A stretch of DNA of 64,000 bases from Stenotrophomonas indicatrix (GCF_002750975.1 NZ_PEJS01000001.1:1364001-1428000), one strand, 5' to 3'. Shown: positions 47,258 to 55,954, numbered from the stretch's first letter. The notes: generated by a model not told the origin, from the sequence alone. Program-made: numbers and translations.

Positions 47258-47296
47258 AAAAAAGCCAGACCCCAATCGACGGGAGATCTGGCTTTT
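47258..47296 (-). terminator. Terminator of the tmRNA gene
   Basis: On the minus strand AAAAGCCAGA / TCTGGCTTTT stem followed by a T-run (plus-strand A-run at 47258-47263), 24 nt past the tmRNA 3' end. Confidence 0.85.
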
Positions 47297-47319
47297 CGTG
47301 CCCCGAAGGGCGGTACAAA

Positions 47320-47712
47320 TGGTGGAGGTGGGCGGAATTGAACCGCCGTCCGAAGGCACTCCATCCCCAGCACTACATGCTTAGCTCACCGTTGAATCTC
47401 ATCCCCGAGCAGCACGGTGTGCAAAGCGCACCCGGGAACCAGCCTGTTGTGTTCTTGTGCCGGACTGACAGGCAGCCGCCCAGCGCGATTCCATGATAAT
47501 GACTCTACGCTGCGAGCATGGACACAAGCAGTTTCGAGGCTCCGCCTAAGTCGGCAGAAAGTCACGCACCGCAGTTTTTAGGCTGCGAGGGCGACCGGAG
47601 CGTAGTTGTCGTCGTTGGCAACTAGAGTTTTGCAGCTGGATTTACGAGGAAAGCTACCCCCTCGGCATGCGCCAGGCGACTTCACAACCCCCGTCGAAAC
47701 CAATGCACCCCC
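47320..47712 (-). ncRNA. ssrA: Transfer-messenger RNA (tmRNA)
   Basis: 393 nt. The 5' end reads GGGGGTGCATTGGTTTCGAC and the 3' end carries the tRNA-like T-arm GGCGGTTCAATTCCGCC and CCA. The tag reading frame gives ANDDNYAPVALAA then stop (after the resume codon). It rescues stalled ribosomes together with SmpB, whose gene lies 1.8 kb away. The small minus-strand ORF extending the TM2 gene through this region is an artefact. Confidence 0.97.
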
Positions 47713-47875
47713 GGTTTCTTCAAGTTCTGCAAGGTACGAGGCCTGTTCCGTGTCGCCACGGTCAGTACCTGCCCAACGCTGCGCATGCTACGCCAAAAAA
47801 CCTGAACAGTCACCCGCTTCCGCAGGTCGCTTGTTAGCATCGGCGGTTCCGATAGTCGCCCAGGGAATGGACCGC

Positions 47876-48307
47876 ATGCAGCTCGAAATCGCCGTGACCG
47901 ACGCCCCCAGCCCGCAAGCACTGGAGCTGATTGCCGATGGCCTGGATCAGTTCAATCTGCAGGCGGCCGGCCATGCCGATCGACGCACCTTGGCCGTGCT
48001 GGCCACCGATCCGGCCAGCGGCGAAGTGGTGGGTGGCTTGAGCGGGCGCACCTCGCTGGGCCTGTTGTTCATCGACCTGTTCTACCTGCCGCCCGCACAC
48101 CGGGGTAATGGCCTGGGGTCGCAGATGCTTGCCGCTGCCGAAGAGGAAGCACGCCGGCGCGGCTGCCGTTCCGCCGTGCTCTACACCATCAGCTTCCAGG
48201 CGCCGGACTTCTATGTGAAGCATGGCTGGACCGTATTCGGCCAGGTCCCGTGCGATCCGCCGGGGACCAGTCGCGTGTTCCTCAGCAAGGATCTCCGCGC
48301 GGCGTGA
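47876..48307 (+). CDS. GNAT family N-acetyltransferase (copy 1)
   Basis: A 143-residue acetyltransferase: acetyl-CoA motif PPAHRGNGLGSQML and C-terminal SFQAPDFYVKHGWTVFGQV. Strongly similar in its last third to copy 2 at 49104. ATG 47876 is chosen because AGGGAA spaces it properly; ATG 47867 is an alternative. The long in-frame extension to 47606 runs through tmRNA and is rejected. Confidence 0.85.
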   Translation: MQLEIAVTDAPSPQALELIADGLDQFNLQAAGHADRRTLAVLATDPASGEVVGGLSGRTSLGLLFIDLFYLPPAHRGNGLGSQMLAAAEEEARRRGCRSAVLYTISFQAPDFYVKHGWTVFGQVPCDPPGTSRVFLSKDLRAA

Positions 48308-48448
48308 ATGGCAGGCGTCGGCCGGTCGCGACGTCAATCCGCAACATGTTGTAGAGCGTCCGTCATAGCGGATTGCTAACGTCGTGGGCACGAATTTGCG
48401 ACACACTGGCTACGACCATTCCAGCCAGGACAGATACGGAGACGGCCG

Positions 48449-49021
48449 GTGACCGAAGCAATGCAACAGCGCAGCCTGCGTCAGCTGGTTGGCCCGGTAG
48501 GGGCCGATTACCAGCGGCGGGCACTGCCGCCCGGCTGGGTCTGGGCGGTGCTGGCGGTGTTGTTGGCTGCAACCTGGGCAACCGAGTTGCCGGCCACGGC
48601 TGCAGCTGCGCTGATCGCCAGTGCGGTGGTGGTGCATTGGCCTCGGCGTGGCCGCTTCCATTGGCTGGGCTGGCGGCTGCCGGCCCTGGCGGTACTGGCC
48701 GCACTCCTGTGGGGTCCGGATGTGCTGTCACAGTGGTTCGAACATGGCCTGGCCTTGACCCTGATGTCGCTGGCCAGTCTCAGCATTGGCGTGCACGTGT
48801 GGCAGTCGCGGCAACTGGCGCGGCAGCTGCAGGCCTCCGCCGACGCGCTGGACGACGCCCAGTTGCTGGCCCTGCTGCCCGTCGATGCGGCGCGGCTGGC
48901 ACAGCAGTGGCGTGCCGGTGATGATCGCCATGCTCCGGAGCTGTCGGTGGTGATGCACCTGGCAGTGATGCACGCGGCGCTGTCACCGCGTCTGCGCGGG
49001 CAGGGCATGCTGGCGGGTTGA
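48449..49021 (+). CDS. Hypothetical membrane protein
   Basis: A 190-residue protein with about four hydrophobic segments (PPGWVWAVLAVLLAATWA, AAAALIASAVVVHW, LPALAVLAALLWG and LALTLMSLASLSIGV) followed by a soluble Ala/Gln/Leu-rich C-terminal region (~115-190). GTG start with GGAGA upstream. No family recognised. Confidence 0.65.
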   Translation: MTEAMQQRSLRQLVGPVGADYQRRALPPGWVWAVLAVLLAATWATELPATAAAALIASAVVVHWPRRGRFHWLGWRLPALAVLAALLWGPDVLSQWFEHGLALTLMSLASLSIGVHVWQSRQLARQLQASADALDDAQLLALLPVDAARLAQQWRAGDDRHAPELSVVMHLAVMHAALSPRLRGQGMLAG

Positions 49022-49103
49022 GTCGTTGCCCGAAACGGTGGGCGACGCCCCGCGCTGGGGCAGTCTGGCGCAGTCCTTCGAAAGCCGACGGAGGTGCCGT
49101 GGG

Positions 49104-49532
49104 CTAAAGGACTGGCAGCACCTTGCGCAGATAGATCCGCTCGTGGCCCGGCGGGCAGTCGTGGAGCCGTCCGAACACTTCATAGCCCTGTCTCAGGTAG
49201 AAGTGTTCGGCCTGCCAGTCGAAGGTGTCGAGCATCACCCCGCACGCACCAGCGTCACGGGCCTGGGTCTCGGCATCCGCCAACAGGCGCTGGCCGATGC
49301 CACGCCCGCGAAGTTCCGGGTCGACCCACAGGACATGCACCTGCAGCCAACCTGCGCAGACATCGGCAAGCAGTCCGCCGCGCAGTTCACCTTGTTCATC
49401 GCGCCAAGCCAGCCGGACCGGCACGTCTTCGAAGTCGAAACCGCTGCTGGCGCGGTTGAACGCAGACAACCGCGCGCACAGCTCGCGCGCGTCTTCAGCA
49501 TTGGCCGTCGCAGGAGCGCCGGCGCGCTCCAT
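49104..49532 (-). CDS. GNAT family N-acetyltransferase (copy 2)
   Basis: A 142-residue acetyltransferase: VHVLWVDPELRGRGIGQRLLADAE (acetyl-CoA loop) and TFDWQAEHFYLRQGYEVFGRL. Paralog of the gene at 47876, on the opposite strand. Its ATG overlaps the smpB stop, so it is likely translated from the same mRNA. Substrate unknown. Confidence 0.88.
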   Translation of the reverse strand: MERAGAPATANAEDARELCARLSAFNRASSGFDFEDVPVRLAWRDEQGELRGGLLADVCAGWLQVHVLWVDPELRGRGIGQRLLADAETQARDAGACGVMLDTFDWQAEHFYLRQGYEVFGRLHDCPPGHERIYLRKVLPVL

Positions 49533-50035
49533 CAGGCGTCGCGGTTGCCGCGACGCATTACCCGCTGCTTCTCGATCGCCCAGTCACGATCCTTGGCGGC
49601 ATCGCGCTTGTCGTGGGTCTGCTTGCCCTTGGCCAGCGCCACTTCCAGCTTGATCTTGTTCTTGCTCCAGTACATGGCGGTGGGCACGATCGTGTAGCCA
49701 TCACGCTCGACCTTGCCAACCAGCTTGTCGATCTCGCTCCGGTGCAGCAGCAGCTTGCGCTCGCGCCGGTCGTTGGCCACCACGTGGGTGGAGGCCTGGA
49801 TCAGCGGGGTGATCTGCGCGCCGATCAGGAAGATCTCGCCGTCCTTCACATAGGCGTAGGCGTCGACGATGTTGCCGCGGCCAGCGCGGATCGACTTCAC
49901 TTCCCAGCCCTGCAGGGCCAGGCCGGCTTCGAAGCGGTCTTCGATGTGGTACTCGTGACGGGCACGCTTGTTCAACGCGATGGTCTTGTTGGCCGTCGCG
50001 CTCTTTGCTTTATCCTTGCCGGTGTTCTTGCTCAT
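49532..50035 (-). CDS. smpB: SsrA-binding protein SmpB
   Basis: Binds the tRNA-like domain of tmRNA and delivers it to stalled ribosomes. 167 residues: [44 protein letters not shown], and basic C-terminal tail [17 protein letters not shown]. The start at [11 protein letters not shown] leaves a short basic N-terminal extension normal for the family. Divergent from ratA. Confidence 0.97.
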   Translation of the reverse strand: MSKNTGKDKAKSATANKTIALNKRARHEYHIEDRFEAGLALQGWEVKSIRAGRGNIVDAYAYVKDGEIFLIGAQITPLIQASTHVVANDRRERKLLLHRSEIDKLVGKVERDGYTIVPTAMYWSKNKIKLEVALAKGKQTHDKRDAAKDRDWAIEKQRVMRRGNRDA

Positions 50036-50092
50036 TTCCGTATTGTCTCCGATTCGGGCCCGCCCGGTCGATTGCCGAAGCGTCCTGTATTC

Positions 50093-50518
50093 ATGCCTAC
50101 TATCCGCCGCAGTGCCCTGGTCGAACATTCGGCCGCGCGCATGTTCGATCTGGTCAACGACGTCCAGGCCTATCCGCACCGCTTCCGCTGGTGCTCCGAC
50201 GCCCGCATCCTCGAGCAGGGCGAAGACCGGCTGGTCGCTCGCCTGGACCTGGGCCTGGGTTCGTTCAGCACCTGGTTCCAGACCGAAAACACCCTGCAAC
50301 GCCCGCACAGCATCGACATGCAGCTGCGCGAGGGGCCGTTCAAGCAACTGCACGGCCGCTGGGAATTCCACGCTCTGGCGGAAGATGCCTGCAAGGTCAC
50401 CCTCACCCTGGACTTCGAGCCGAGTTCACGCCTGCTGGGTCCGGCGCTGGCCATCGGCTTCCAGGGATTGGCCGATCGCATGGTCAACGATTTCGTCCGC
50501 GTCGCCGACGAGGGCTGA
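50093..50518 (+). CDS. ratA: RatA-family START/COQ10-like protein
   Basis: A 141-residue START-domain protein: [40 protein letters not shown] and [17 protein letters not shown]. In E. coli RatA is reported to interfere with 70S formation, while homologs of this fold bind coenzyme Q precursors; which applies here is open. The smpB / ratA-rnfH gene order is the conserved gammaproteobacterial arrangement. Confidence 0.9.
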   Translation: MPTIRRSALVEHSAARMFDLVNDVQAYPHRFRWCSDARILEQGEDRLVARLDLGLGSFSTWFQTENTLQRPHSIDMQLREGPFKQLHGRWEFHALAEDACKVTLTLDFEPSSRLLGPALAIGFQGLADRMVNDFVRVADEG

Positions 50519-50521
50519 ACG

Positions 50522-50779
50522 ATGATCGAGGTCGAGGTCGTGCTGGCCTGGCCACACCAGGTGCTGTCGCGCCGGCTGCAGCTGGAGGAGGGAGCGACCG
50601 TGGCTGATGCCGTGGCAGCGGCCCGGCTTGAAGGCAGTGCCGACTGTCCTGCCGCCGCCGTGCATGGCGTACTGGCGCAGCCGCATCAGGTGCTACTGGA
50701 TGGTGATCGCGTGGAGCTGCTGCGTGGCCTGCAGGCCGACCCGAAGGACAACCGCCGGCGACGCGCGCGCGGCGGTTGA
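50522..50779 (+). CDS. rnfH: RnfH-family ubiquitin-like protein
   Basis: An 85-residue beta-grasp protein: EVEVVLAWPHQVLSRRLQLEEGATV and the GDRVELLRGLQADPKDNRRRRA C-terminus typical of RnfH (YfjF). It starts 3 bp after ratA, so the two are operonic. Confidence 0.92.
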   Translation: MIEVEVVLAWPHQVLSRRLQLEEGATVADAVAAARLEGSADCPAAAVHGVLAQPHQVLLDGDRVELLRGLQADPKDNRRRRARGG

Positions 50780-50814
50780 TCCCCAAGGCCCGTCCGGAGG
50801 ACGGGCAGGGTGGC

Positions 50815-51210
50815 TCAGCGGCCGCCCTTCTTCTTCTTGTCCTTCGGCAGATTGCGGCCGAACTGGCGCACGGTCTGCTGGGCAAGGGCCTTGTCGTTGG
50901 CCGGGAAGTAATCGCCTTCCCAACGGGTGACCACATCATTTTCGAAGTACACGACGAAATTCTTCACGTCGGTACGGCCCAGGCGGTTCACGCGCTCGGT
51001 CGAGGTGTAGTCCCAACGCTGGGCGTGGAACGGATCCGGCACCGACGGGGTGCCCAGCAGGGCAGTGACCTGCTGCTTGCTCTGCCCGACCTGCAGTTTG
51101 GCAACGGCATCTTCCCGGATCAGGTTGCCCTGGTAGATGGGTTGCTTGTAGATGATGCCGCACCCGGTGGTGGACAAGGCGACGGCGGCGACCAACAGGA
51201 GATTGCGCAT
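50815..51210 (-). CDS. bamE: Outer-membrane assembly lipoprotein BamE (OmlA)
   Basis: A 131-residue lipoprotein of the beta-barrel assembly machine. Lipobox STTGC, then YKQPIYQGNLI, the BamE core KLQVGQSKQQVTALLGTPSVPDPFH and WDYTS. Basic C-terminus PKDKKKKGGR. In Xanthomonas the homolog (omlA) is divergent from fur with an overlapping promoter region, as here. Confidence 0.95.
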   Translation of the reverse strand: MRNLLLVAAVALSTTGCGIIYKQPIYQGNLIREDAVAKLQVGQSKQQVTALLGTPSVPDPFHAQRWDYTSTERVNRLGRTDVKNFVVYFENDVVTRWEGDYFPANDKALAQQTVRQFGRNLPKDKKKKGGR

Positions 51211-51313
51211 CGGGACTGGCGGTTGGGGAAATCAATCCGATGATACACTCCCGGCGTGCCACCGCGACCCAATCCGAGGCAGCTGGCGCTAAATCGCCAA
51301 TGAACGGAGACCT

Positions 51314-51721
51314 ATGGAAACCCACGACCTGCGTAAAGTCGGCCTGAAGGTGACCCATCCGCGGATGCGGATCCTGGCGCTGCTCGAGCAGCGCAATGCC
51401 CAGCACCACATGACCGCCGAAGACATCTACCGCCAGCTGCTGGAGCATGGCGACGAGATCGGCCTGGCCACGGTGTACCGGGTGCTGACCCAGTTCGAGG
51501 CCGCCGGCCTCGTGCTCAAGCACAATTTCGAAGGCGGCCAGGCCGTCTACGAACTCGACCGCGGCGGCCACCACGACCACATGGTCGATGTGGACAGCGG
51601 CAAGATCATCGAGTTCGAAAGCACCGAGATCGAAGACCTGCAGCGCAAGATCGCGGCCGATCACGGCTACGAGCTGGAAGAGCACTCGCTGGTGCTGTAC
51701 GTGCGCAAGAAGCGCAAGTAG
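51314..51721 (+). CDS. fur: Ferric uptake regulator Fur
   Basis: A 135-residue iron-responsive repressor. DNA-binding helix region LKVTHPRMRIL..., ATVYRVLTQFE, metal-binding GGHHDHMVDVDSGKIIEF and YELEEHSLVLYV. The CxxC structural-zinc pair present in E. coli Fur is replaced (VDVDS), and the whole protein has no cysteine. Divergent from bamE. Confidence 0.95.
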   Translation: METHDLRKVGLKVTHPRMRILALLEQRNAQHHMTAEDIYRQLLEHGDEIGLATVYRVLTQFEAAGLVLKHNFEGGQAVYELDRGGHHDHMVDVDSGKIIEFESTEIEDLQRKIAADHGYELEEHSLVLYVRKKRK

Positions 51722-51747
51722 GCCTCGCAGCCAGCTGATTGCGACGA

Positions 51748-51772
51748 AACCCCGGGCATGCCCGGGGTTTTT
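51748..51772 (+). terminator. Rho-independent terminator of fur
   Basis: AACCCCGGGC / GCCCGGGGTT stem, loop AT, followed by TTTGTTT. Confidence 0.9.
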
Positions 51773-51784
51773 GTTTGTCTGGCC

Positions 51785-53035
51785 TCAGCGTCGCGGTAGA
51801 TCCACGCCATGCGTGGATGGCCCCATCAGGACGTCCAGATCCACCGCCTCGGCCATCGCCCGGTTCCCCGCATCGCCCGGGTGCAGGTGGTCGCCGGAGT
51901 CGTAGGCAGCCGCCATCCGTGAGGGATCGGCCGGATCGCGCAGGGCCGCGTCGAGGTCGATCACCGCGTCGAACGGGCTGTCCGTGCGCAGCCAGGCGTT
52001 GAGCTGCTGGCGCAGGGCGTCCTTGTCCGCGGCGTAGTAGTCGTCCAGCGGGGTGCCGGGCAGGGCGCCGGCAAACGGGGTCAGGGTCGCGCCGAGGATG
52101 CGCAGGCCGCGCGCATGGGCGCGCTGGGCCAGATCGCGGTAGCCGGCCTGCAGCTCGGCCAGGCTGGGCCGGGCCTGCGCGCGGGCAAAGGCCGTGCCCG
52201 GCCAGCTGATGTCGTTGATGCCGATCAGCACGATCACGCTGGCGACACCGGGCTGGTCGAGCACGTCACGCTGGAAACGCTTGCGGGCCGATTCGCCCAT
52301 GCCATCGCGCAGCAGGCGACCGCCGGATATGCCGGCATTGACCACCGCTACACCTTCTGGTGCCAGCCGCGCGGCGAGGTGATCGGTCCAGCGCTGGTCC
52401 TGGTCGAGGCTGGCGGTGGCGCCATCGGTGATTGAATCGCCGATCACCACCACGCTGCGCGCGATGGCCGGGGCCTCGACTTCGATAGCCGACAGGAGCA
52501 GGCGGGCCGTGGTGCTGCTGGCGTCCCGCAGCGCGGGTCGTTGATGCTGGTCGCCCGGCGCAATCCAACTGGTCTGCCGCCCGTCCCAATGGAAGGTCTG
52601 CAGCGGCGTGCGGTCGGGCAGGTAAACGCTGACCTGCACCGCCTGCCGATCAGCGGTGGGAAGGGGGAGCGGATCGCTCAGGCGGTCCTGCCCGGGCGCA
52701 ATCACGACCCCGGGCTGGCCGTCGAAGCGCAGCGGCTGCGGCGTGTCCCCGGTATGGGCGGCGATGCTGGCAGCGCCGATCCGCAAAGGTTGGGTGCCGT
52801 AGGCATTGCTCAGGCGGATCCGCAGGCGCGACCCGCCCAGACTGATGCGAGCGCTCTGGCGAAAGGTCTGGTCCTGCAGTTGGCCGGGAATGAGGGTAGG
52901 AAACAGGAAATCGCTGCCCCACACCGGCTGCGGGCTGGCTTGCCAGCTGGCCACCCAGTGCGGGGCAGGTGACGCGGCGGCGGCGCCGGACAGGACAAGC
53001 AGGGCGGTAGCGGTCAGTTGGCTCAGGCGATTCAT
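51785..53035 (-). CDS. Secreted SGNH/GDSL hydrolase
   Basis: A 416-residue exported esterase-type enzyme: signal peptide (LTATALLVLSGAAAA), an N-terminal beta-domain (~25-190) and an SGNH domain with block I VVVIGDSITDG (Ser nucleophile), block II-like GISGGRLLRDG, block III GINDISWPG and block V DHLHPG (Asp-His). The last ~11 residues (STHGVDLPRR and upstream) are encoded by a SMAG repeat. Divergent from a LysR gene that may regulate it. Confidence 0.9.
   Translation of the reverse strand: MNRLSQLTATALLVLSGAAAASPAPHWVASWQASPQPVWGSDFLFPTLIPGQLQDQTFRQSARISLGGSRLRIRLSNAYGTQPLRIGAASIAAHTGDTPQPLRFDGQPGVVIAPGQDRLSDPLPLPTADRQAVQVSVYLPDRTPLQTFHWDGRQTSWIAPGDQHQRPALRDASSTTARLLLSAIEVEAPAIARSVVVIGDSITDGATASLDQDQRWTDHLAARLAPEGVAVVNAGISGGRLLRDGMGESARKRFQRDVLDQPGVASVIVLIGINDISWPGTAFARAQARPSLAELQAGYRDLAQRAHARGLRILGATLTPFAGALPGTPLDDYYAADKDALRQQLNAWLRTDSPFDAVIDLDAALRDPADPSRMAAAYDSGDHLHPGDAGNRAMAEAVDLDVLMGPSTHGVDLPRR
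51793..51820. repeat. SMAG-type palindrome inside the GDSL gene end
   Basis: GCGGTAGATCCACGCCATGC and GTGGATGG cover the last codons of the GDSL hydrolase gene, so the repeat is translated. Confidence 0.85.
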
Positions 53036-53132
53036 CGGGATGACCCGGTGGGAGGGACGGTCATGGTGCGTCCAGGCTTATCTGTGAACTAGACTGCGCA
53101 TGGACAATCATCTGTGAATCGAATTCATTGAC

Positions 53133-54050
53133 ATGGCACGCACCGACATCAACCGATCCGGCGAACTGGAAGTGTTCGTGCGGGTGATCGAAACCGGCGG
53201 CTTTTCCGCCGCCGCCCGCAGCCTGGAGATGACGCCGTCGGCGGTCAGCAAGCTGGTTGCGCGGCTGGAGCAGCGGCTGGGTACGCGCCTGCTGCAGCGC
53301 TCCACCCGCCAGTTGCAGCTGACCCCGGAGGGCTGCGCGTTCTATGAGCGCGGCCTGCGGGTGCTGGCCGATCTGGAAGAGGCCGAACGCTGTGCCAGCG
53401 CCCACGCCGAGCCGCGTGGGCGGCTGCGGGTCAATGCCAACGTGCCGTTCGGCCAGCACTTCCTGCTGCCACTGCTGCCGGAATTCCTGCAGCGCCATCC
53501 GCAGGTCGGTGTGGACCTGACGCTGACCGACGAGGTGATCGATCTGCTGGAGCAGCGCACGGACGTGGCGGTGCGGGCCGGTCCGTTGAAGAGTTCCAGC
53601 CTGGTCGCGCGCCGGCTGGGTGCAACGCGGATGATGATCGTGGCGGCACCGGCCTATGCGGCACGACACGGACTGCCGGCCAATGCCGATGCGCTGCTGG
53701 CGCACAACCGGTTGGATATCGGCCATGTACGGTCGGTGCAGGGCTGGCCGCTGCTGCAGGATGGCCAGCAGTTGCGGGTGCTGCCGAGCGGGAATGCGCG
53801 CACCAGCAATGGCGACGCGCTGCGTCAGCTGGTGCTGGGTGGGCTGGGCCTGGCCCGGCTGGCGGCGTTCCAGGTGCAGGCCGACATCGCGGCAGGCCGG
53901 TTGCTGCCGGTGCTGGAGGACGCCAACCCGGGCGACCTGGAAGAGGTGCACGCGGTGTTCCTGGGGCAGGGGGGCTACCTGCCGCTGCGGGTGCGCGCGT
54001 TCCTTGATTTCCTGGTGGAGAACGTCGACCTGACGCAGCCGCGGGGGTAG
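53133..54050 (+). CDS. LysR-family transcriptional regulator
   Basis: A 305-residue regulator: helix-turn-helix GFSAAARSLEMTPSAVSKLVARLEQRLG and LysR substrate domain from ~90 (RGRLRVNANVPFGQHFLLPLLPEF). Divergent from the GDSL esterase gene with a 97-bp gap, the usual LysR-target layout. The stop codon lies within a REP hairpin. Confidence 0.9.
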   Translation: MARTDINRSGELEVFVRVIETGGFSAAARSLEMTPSAVSKLVARLEQRLGTRLLQRSTRQLQLTPEGCAFYERGLRVLADLEEAERCASAHAEPRGRLRVNANVPFGQHFLLPLLPEFLQRHPQVGVDLTLTDEVIDLLEQRTDVAVRAGPLKSSSLVARRLGATRMMIVAAPAYAARHGLPANADALLAHNRLDIGHVRSVQGWPLLQDGQQLRVLPSGNARTSNGDALRQLVLGGLGLARLAAFQVQADIAAGRLLPVLEDANPGDLEEVHAVFLGQGGYLPLRVRAFLDFLVENVDLTQPRG

Positions 54051-54123
54051 TGCCGGCCGCTGGCCGGCAGCGTCATGACTTCGTCCACGTGCGTTGGGTT
54101 GCCGGCCAGCGGCCGGCACTACC
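54046..54123. repeat. REP-like inverted repeat spanning the LysR stop codon
   Basis: Arms TAGTGCCGGCCGCTGGCCGG and CCGGCCAGCGGCCGGCACTA pair across a 31-nt loop. Same type as 745-810. The TAG stop (54048-54050) is part of the left arm. Confidence 0.8.
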
Positions 54124-54137
54124 AGGCGTCAGGCCTG

Positions 54138-54164
54138 CAGTAGATCCACGCCATGCGTGGATGA
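54138..54164. repeat. SMAG-type palindrome
   Basis: CAGTAGATCCACGCCATGCG plus TGGATGA, 40 bp after the end of recN (convergent side). Confidence 0.85.
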
Positions 54165-54203
54165 ATGCCCGCGATTCACGCGCGCCAACAGGCGTGCAGG
54201 GGC

Positions 54204-55865
54204 CTATACCTGCAGCAGCTTGCGCGCGGCGGCGCGGGCTTCCTTGCTCACTTCCACGCCACCCAGCATGCGCGCCAGCTCTTCCTCGCGGGCCTTTGCG
54301 TCGAGCTTCTCCACCGCGCTCTGGGTCATGCCTTCCACCGGTGCCTTGCTGACCCGGTAATGGGCGTGGCCCTTGGAGGCGACCTGCGGCAGATGGGTCA
54401 CGCACAGCACCTGGCGCTTTTCGCCGAGGGCGCGCAGCTTCTGGCCGACGATATCGGCCACCGCGCCACCGATGCCGGAGTCGACTTCGTCGAACACCAT
54501 GGTCGGCACTGCATCCAGGTCGAGCGCGGCTACTTCGATGGCCAGCGAAATACGTGACAGCTCGCCACCGGAAGCGACCTTGCGCAGCGCACGCGGTGGC
54601 TGGCCGGCATTGGCAGCCACCAGGAACTCGACGCGCTCGGCGCCCTGCGGGTCCGGCTTGCCGTTGTCCTGCGGCTCCAGCTCGATCAGGAACTGGCCGC
54701 CGCCCATGCCCAGCTCGGCGATGATGCCGGTGGTGGTGGCCGACAGCTCGGCAGCAGCGGTGCGACGGCTGGTGGTCAGTGCTGCAGCCTCGACACGCCA
54801 GGCCGCTGCGGCCTTCTCAATTTCGCCGGCCAGACGCTGCAGGCGCTCGTCGGCGCCGCGCAGCTGTTCCACTTCGGCGTGCATGCGCTCACGCTGCGCA
54901 CCCAGCTCATCCATCGGCACGCGGTGCTTGCGGGCCAGGTCGTGCAGGCGGCCGAGGCGGCGCTCGTTCTCCTCGAACTGGTCTGGATCGGCGTCCAGGT
55001 CGTCATGCACCCGGTCGAGCAGGGCCAGCGCCTCGTGCAGCTGGATGGAGGCGCTGTCGATCAGGGCATCGACGTCGCCCAGGCGCGGGTCATGTTCGGC
55101 CACCCTGGCCAGTTCATGCCGCACCTGCTGCAGCAGGTCCAGCGCCGAGTGGCCTTCGTCGCCGTTGAGCTGGTCCGAAGCTGCCTGGCAGGCGGCCAAC
55201 AGGGCGCTGGCATGCGCCTGACGGCGATGGCTGGCGCCGAGCGCGGTGATCGACTCCGGCTCCAGATCCTCACGGTCCAGTTCGCGCAGCTGGTGTTCGA
55301 GGAAGCCGATGCGGTCACTCACGTCGCCCTGTTGCGACAGTGCCAGGGATTCATCGACCAGCGCCTGCCAGGTGGCGGCAGCGCGGCGCACCTGGCGGCG
55401 TTCGCTTTCGTTGCGGGCATAGGCGTCCAGCAGGGCCAGCTGCGACGGGCGCGTCAGCAGGGCCTGCTGCTCATGCTGGCCATGGATTTCAACCAGCAGG
55501 CCGGCGAGGTCGGCCAGCTGCGCCAGGGTGACCGGGCGGCCGTTGATCCACGAGCGCGAGCCGCCGTCGGCGCGGATCACGCGGCGCAGCTGGCATTGGT
55601 CTTCATCGTCCAGCTCATTGCTGGCCAGCCACTGGCGGGCGGCCTGCAGCTGGTCCAGCGCGAATTCGGCCGACAGTTCGGCCCGGGCCGCGCCATGGCG
55701 GACCACGCCGCTGTCGGCGCGCAGGCCGGACAGGAAGCCCAGAGCGTCGACCATCAGCGACTTGCCCGCGCCGGTCTCGCCTGAAACCACGGTCATGCCC
55801 GGCCCGAACTCCAGTTCGGTGGCGCGGACGACGGCGAAATCCTTGATTGAAAGATGTCTGAGCAT
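54204..55865 (-). CDS. recN: DNA repair protein RecN
   Basis: An SMC-like ATPase acting in double-strand break repair. 553 residues: Walker A SGETGAGKSLMVDALGFL, a long coiled-coil middle (~150-360) and C-terminal LASGGELSRISLAIE signature with Walker B PTMVFDEVDSGIGG. Divergent from hrcA. No LexA box (CTG-N10-CAG) was obvious upstream. Confidence 0.95.
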   Translation of the reverse strand: MLRHLSIKDFAVVRATELEFGPGMTVVSGETGAGKSLMVDALGFLSGLRADSGVVRHGAARAELSAEFALDQLQAARQWLASNELDDEDQCQLRRVIRADGGSRSWINGRPVTLAQLADLAGLLVEIHGQHEQQALLTRPSQLALLDAYARNESERRQVRRAAATWQALVDESLALSQQGDVSDRIGFLEHQLRELDREDLEPESITALGASHRRQAHASALLAACQAASDQLNGDEGHSALDLLQQVRHELARVAEHDPRLGDVDALIDSASIQLHEALALLDRVHDDLDADPDQFEENERRLGRLHDLARKHRVPMDELGAQRERMHAEVEQLRGADERLQRLAGEIEKAAAAWRVEAAALTTSRRTAAAELSATTTGIIAELGMGGGQFLIELEPQDNGKPDPQGAERVEFLVAANAGQPPRALRKVASGGELSRISLAIEVAALDLDAVPTMVFDEVDSGIGGAVADIVGQKLRALGEKRQVLCVTHLPQVASKGHAHYRVSKAPVEGMTQSAVEKLDAKAREEELARMLGGVEVSKEARAAARKLLQV

Positions 55866-55925
55866 GGGTAAGGGGGTGTCTGCAGCCGCGCAACGCTAGC
55901 ACGCGCGGCGGGGTCGTCCAATGAC

Positions 55926-55954
55926 TTGCCAAGGGGATGCGTCGCCATTATCTA
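55926..55954 (+). promoter_or_regulatory. Sigma-70-like promoter of hrcA
   Basis: TTGCCA (55926-55931) and TATCTA (55949-55954) with a 17-bp spacer, 27 bp upstream of the hrcA ATG. Confidence 0.65.

Noticed and set aside
47320..47360. Attachment site of an integrative element at the ssrA 3' end
   Set aside because: No second copy of the ssrA 3' sequence and no integrase were found in the window.
47606..47875. N-terminal extension of the GNAT gene through tmRNA
   Set aside because: The extension translates the antisense of tmRNA and lacks similarity; the internal ATG has a proper ribosome site.
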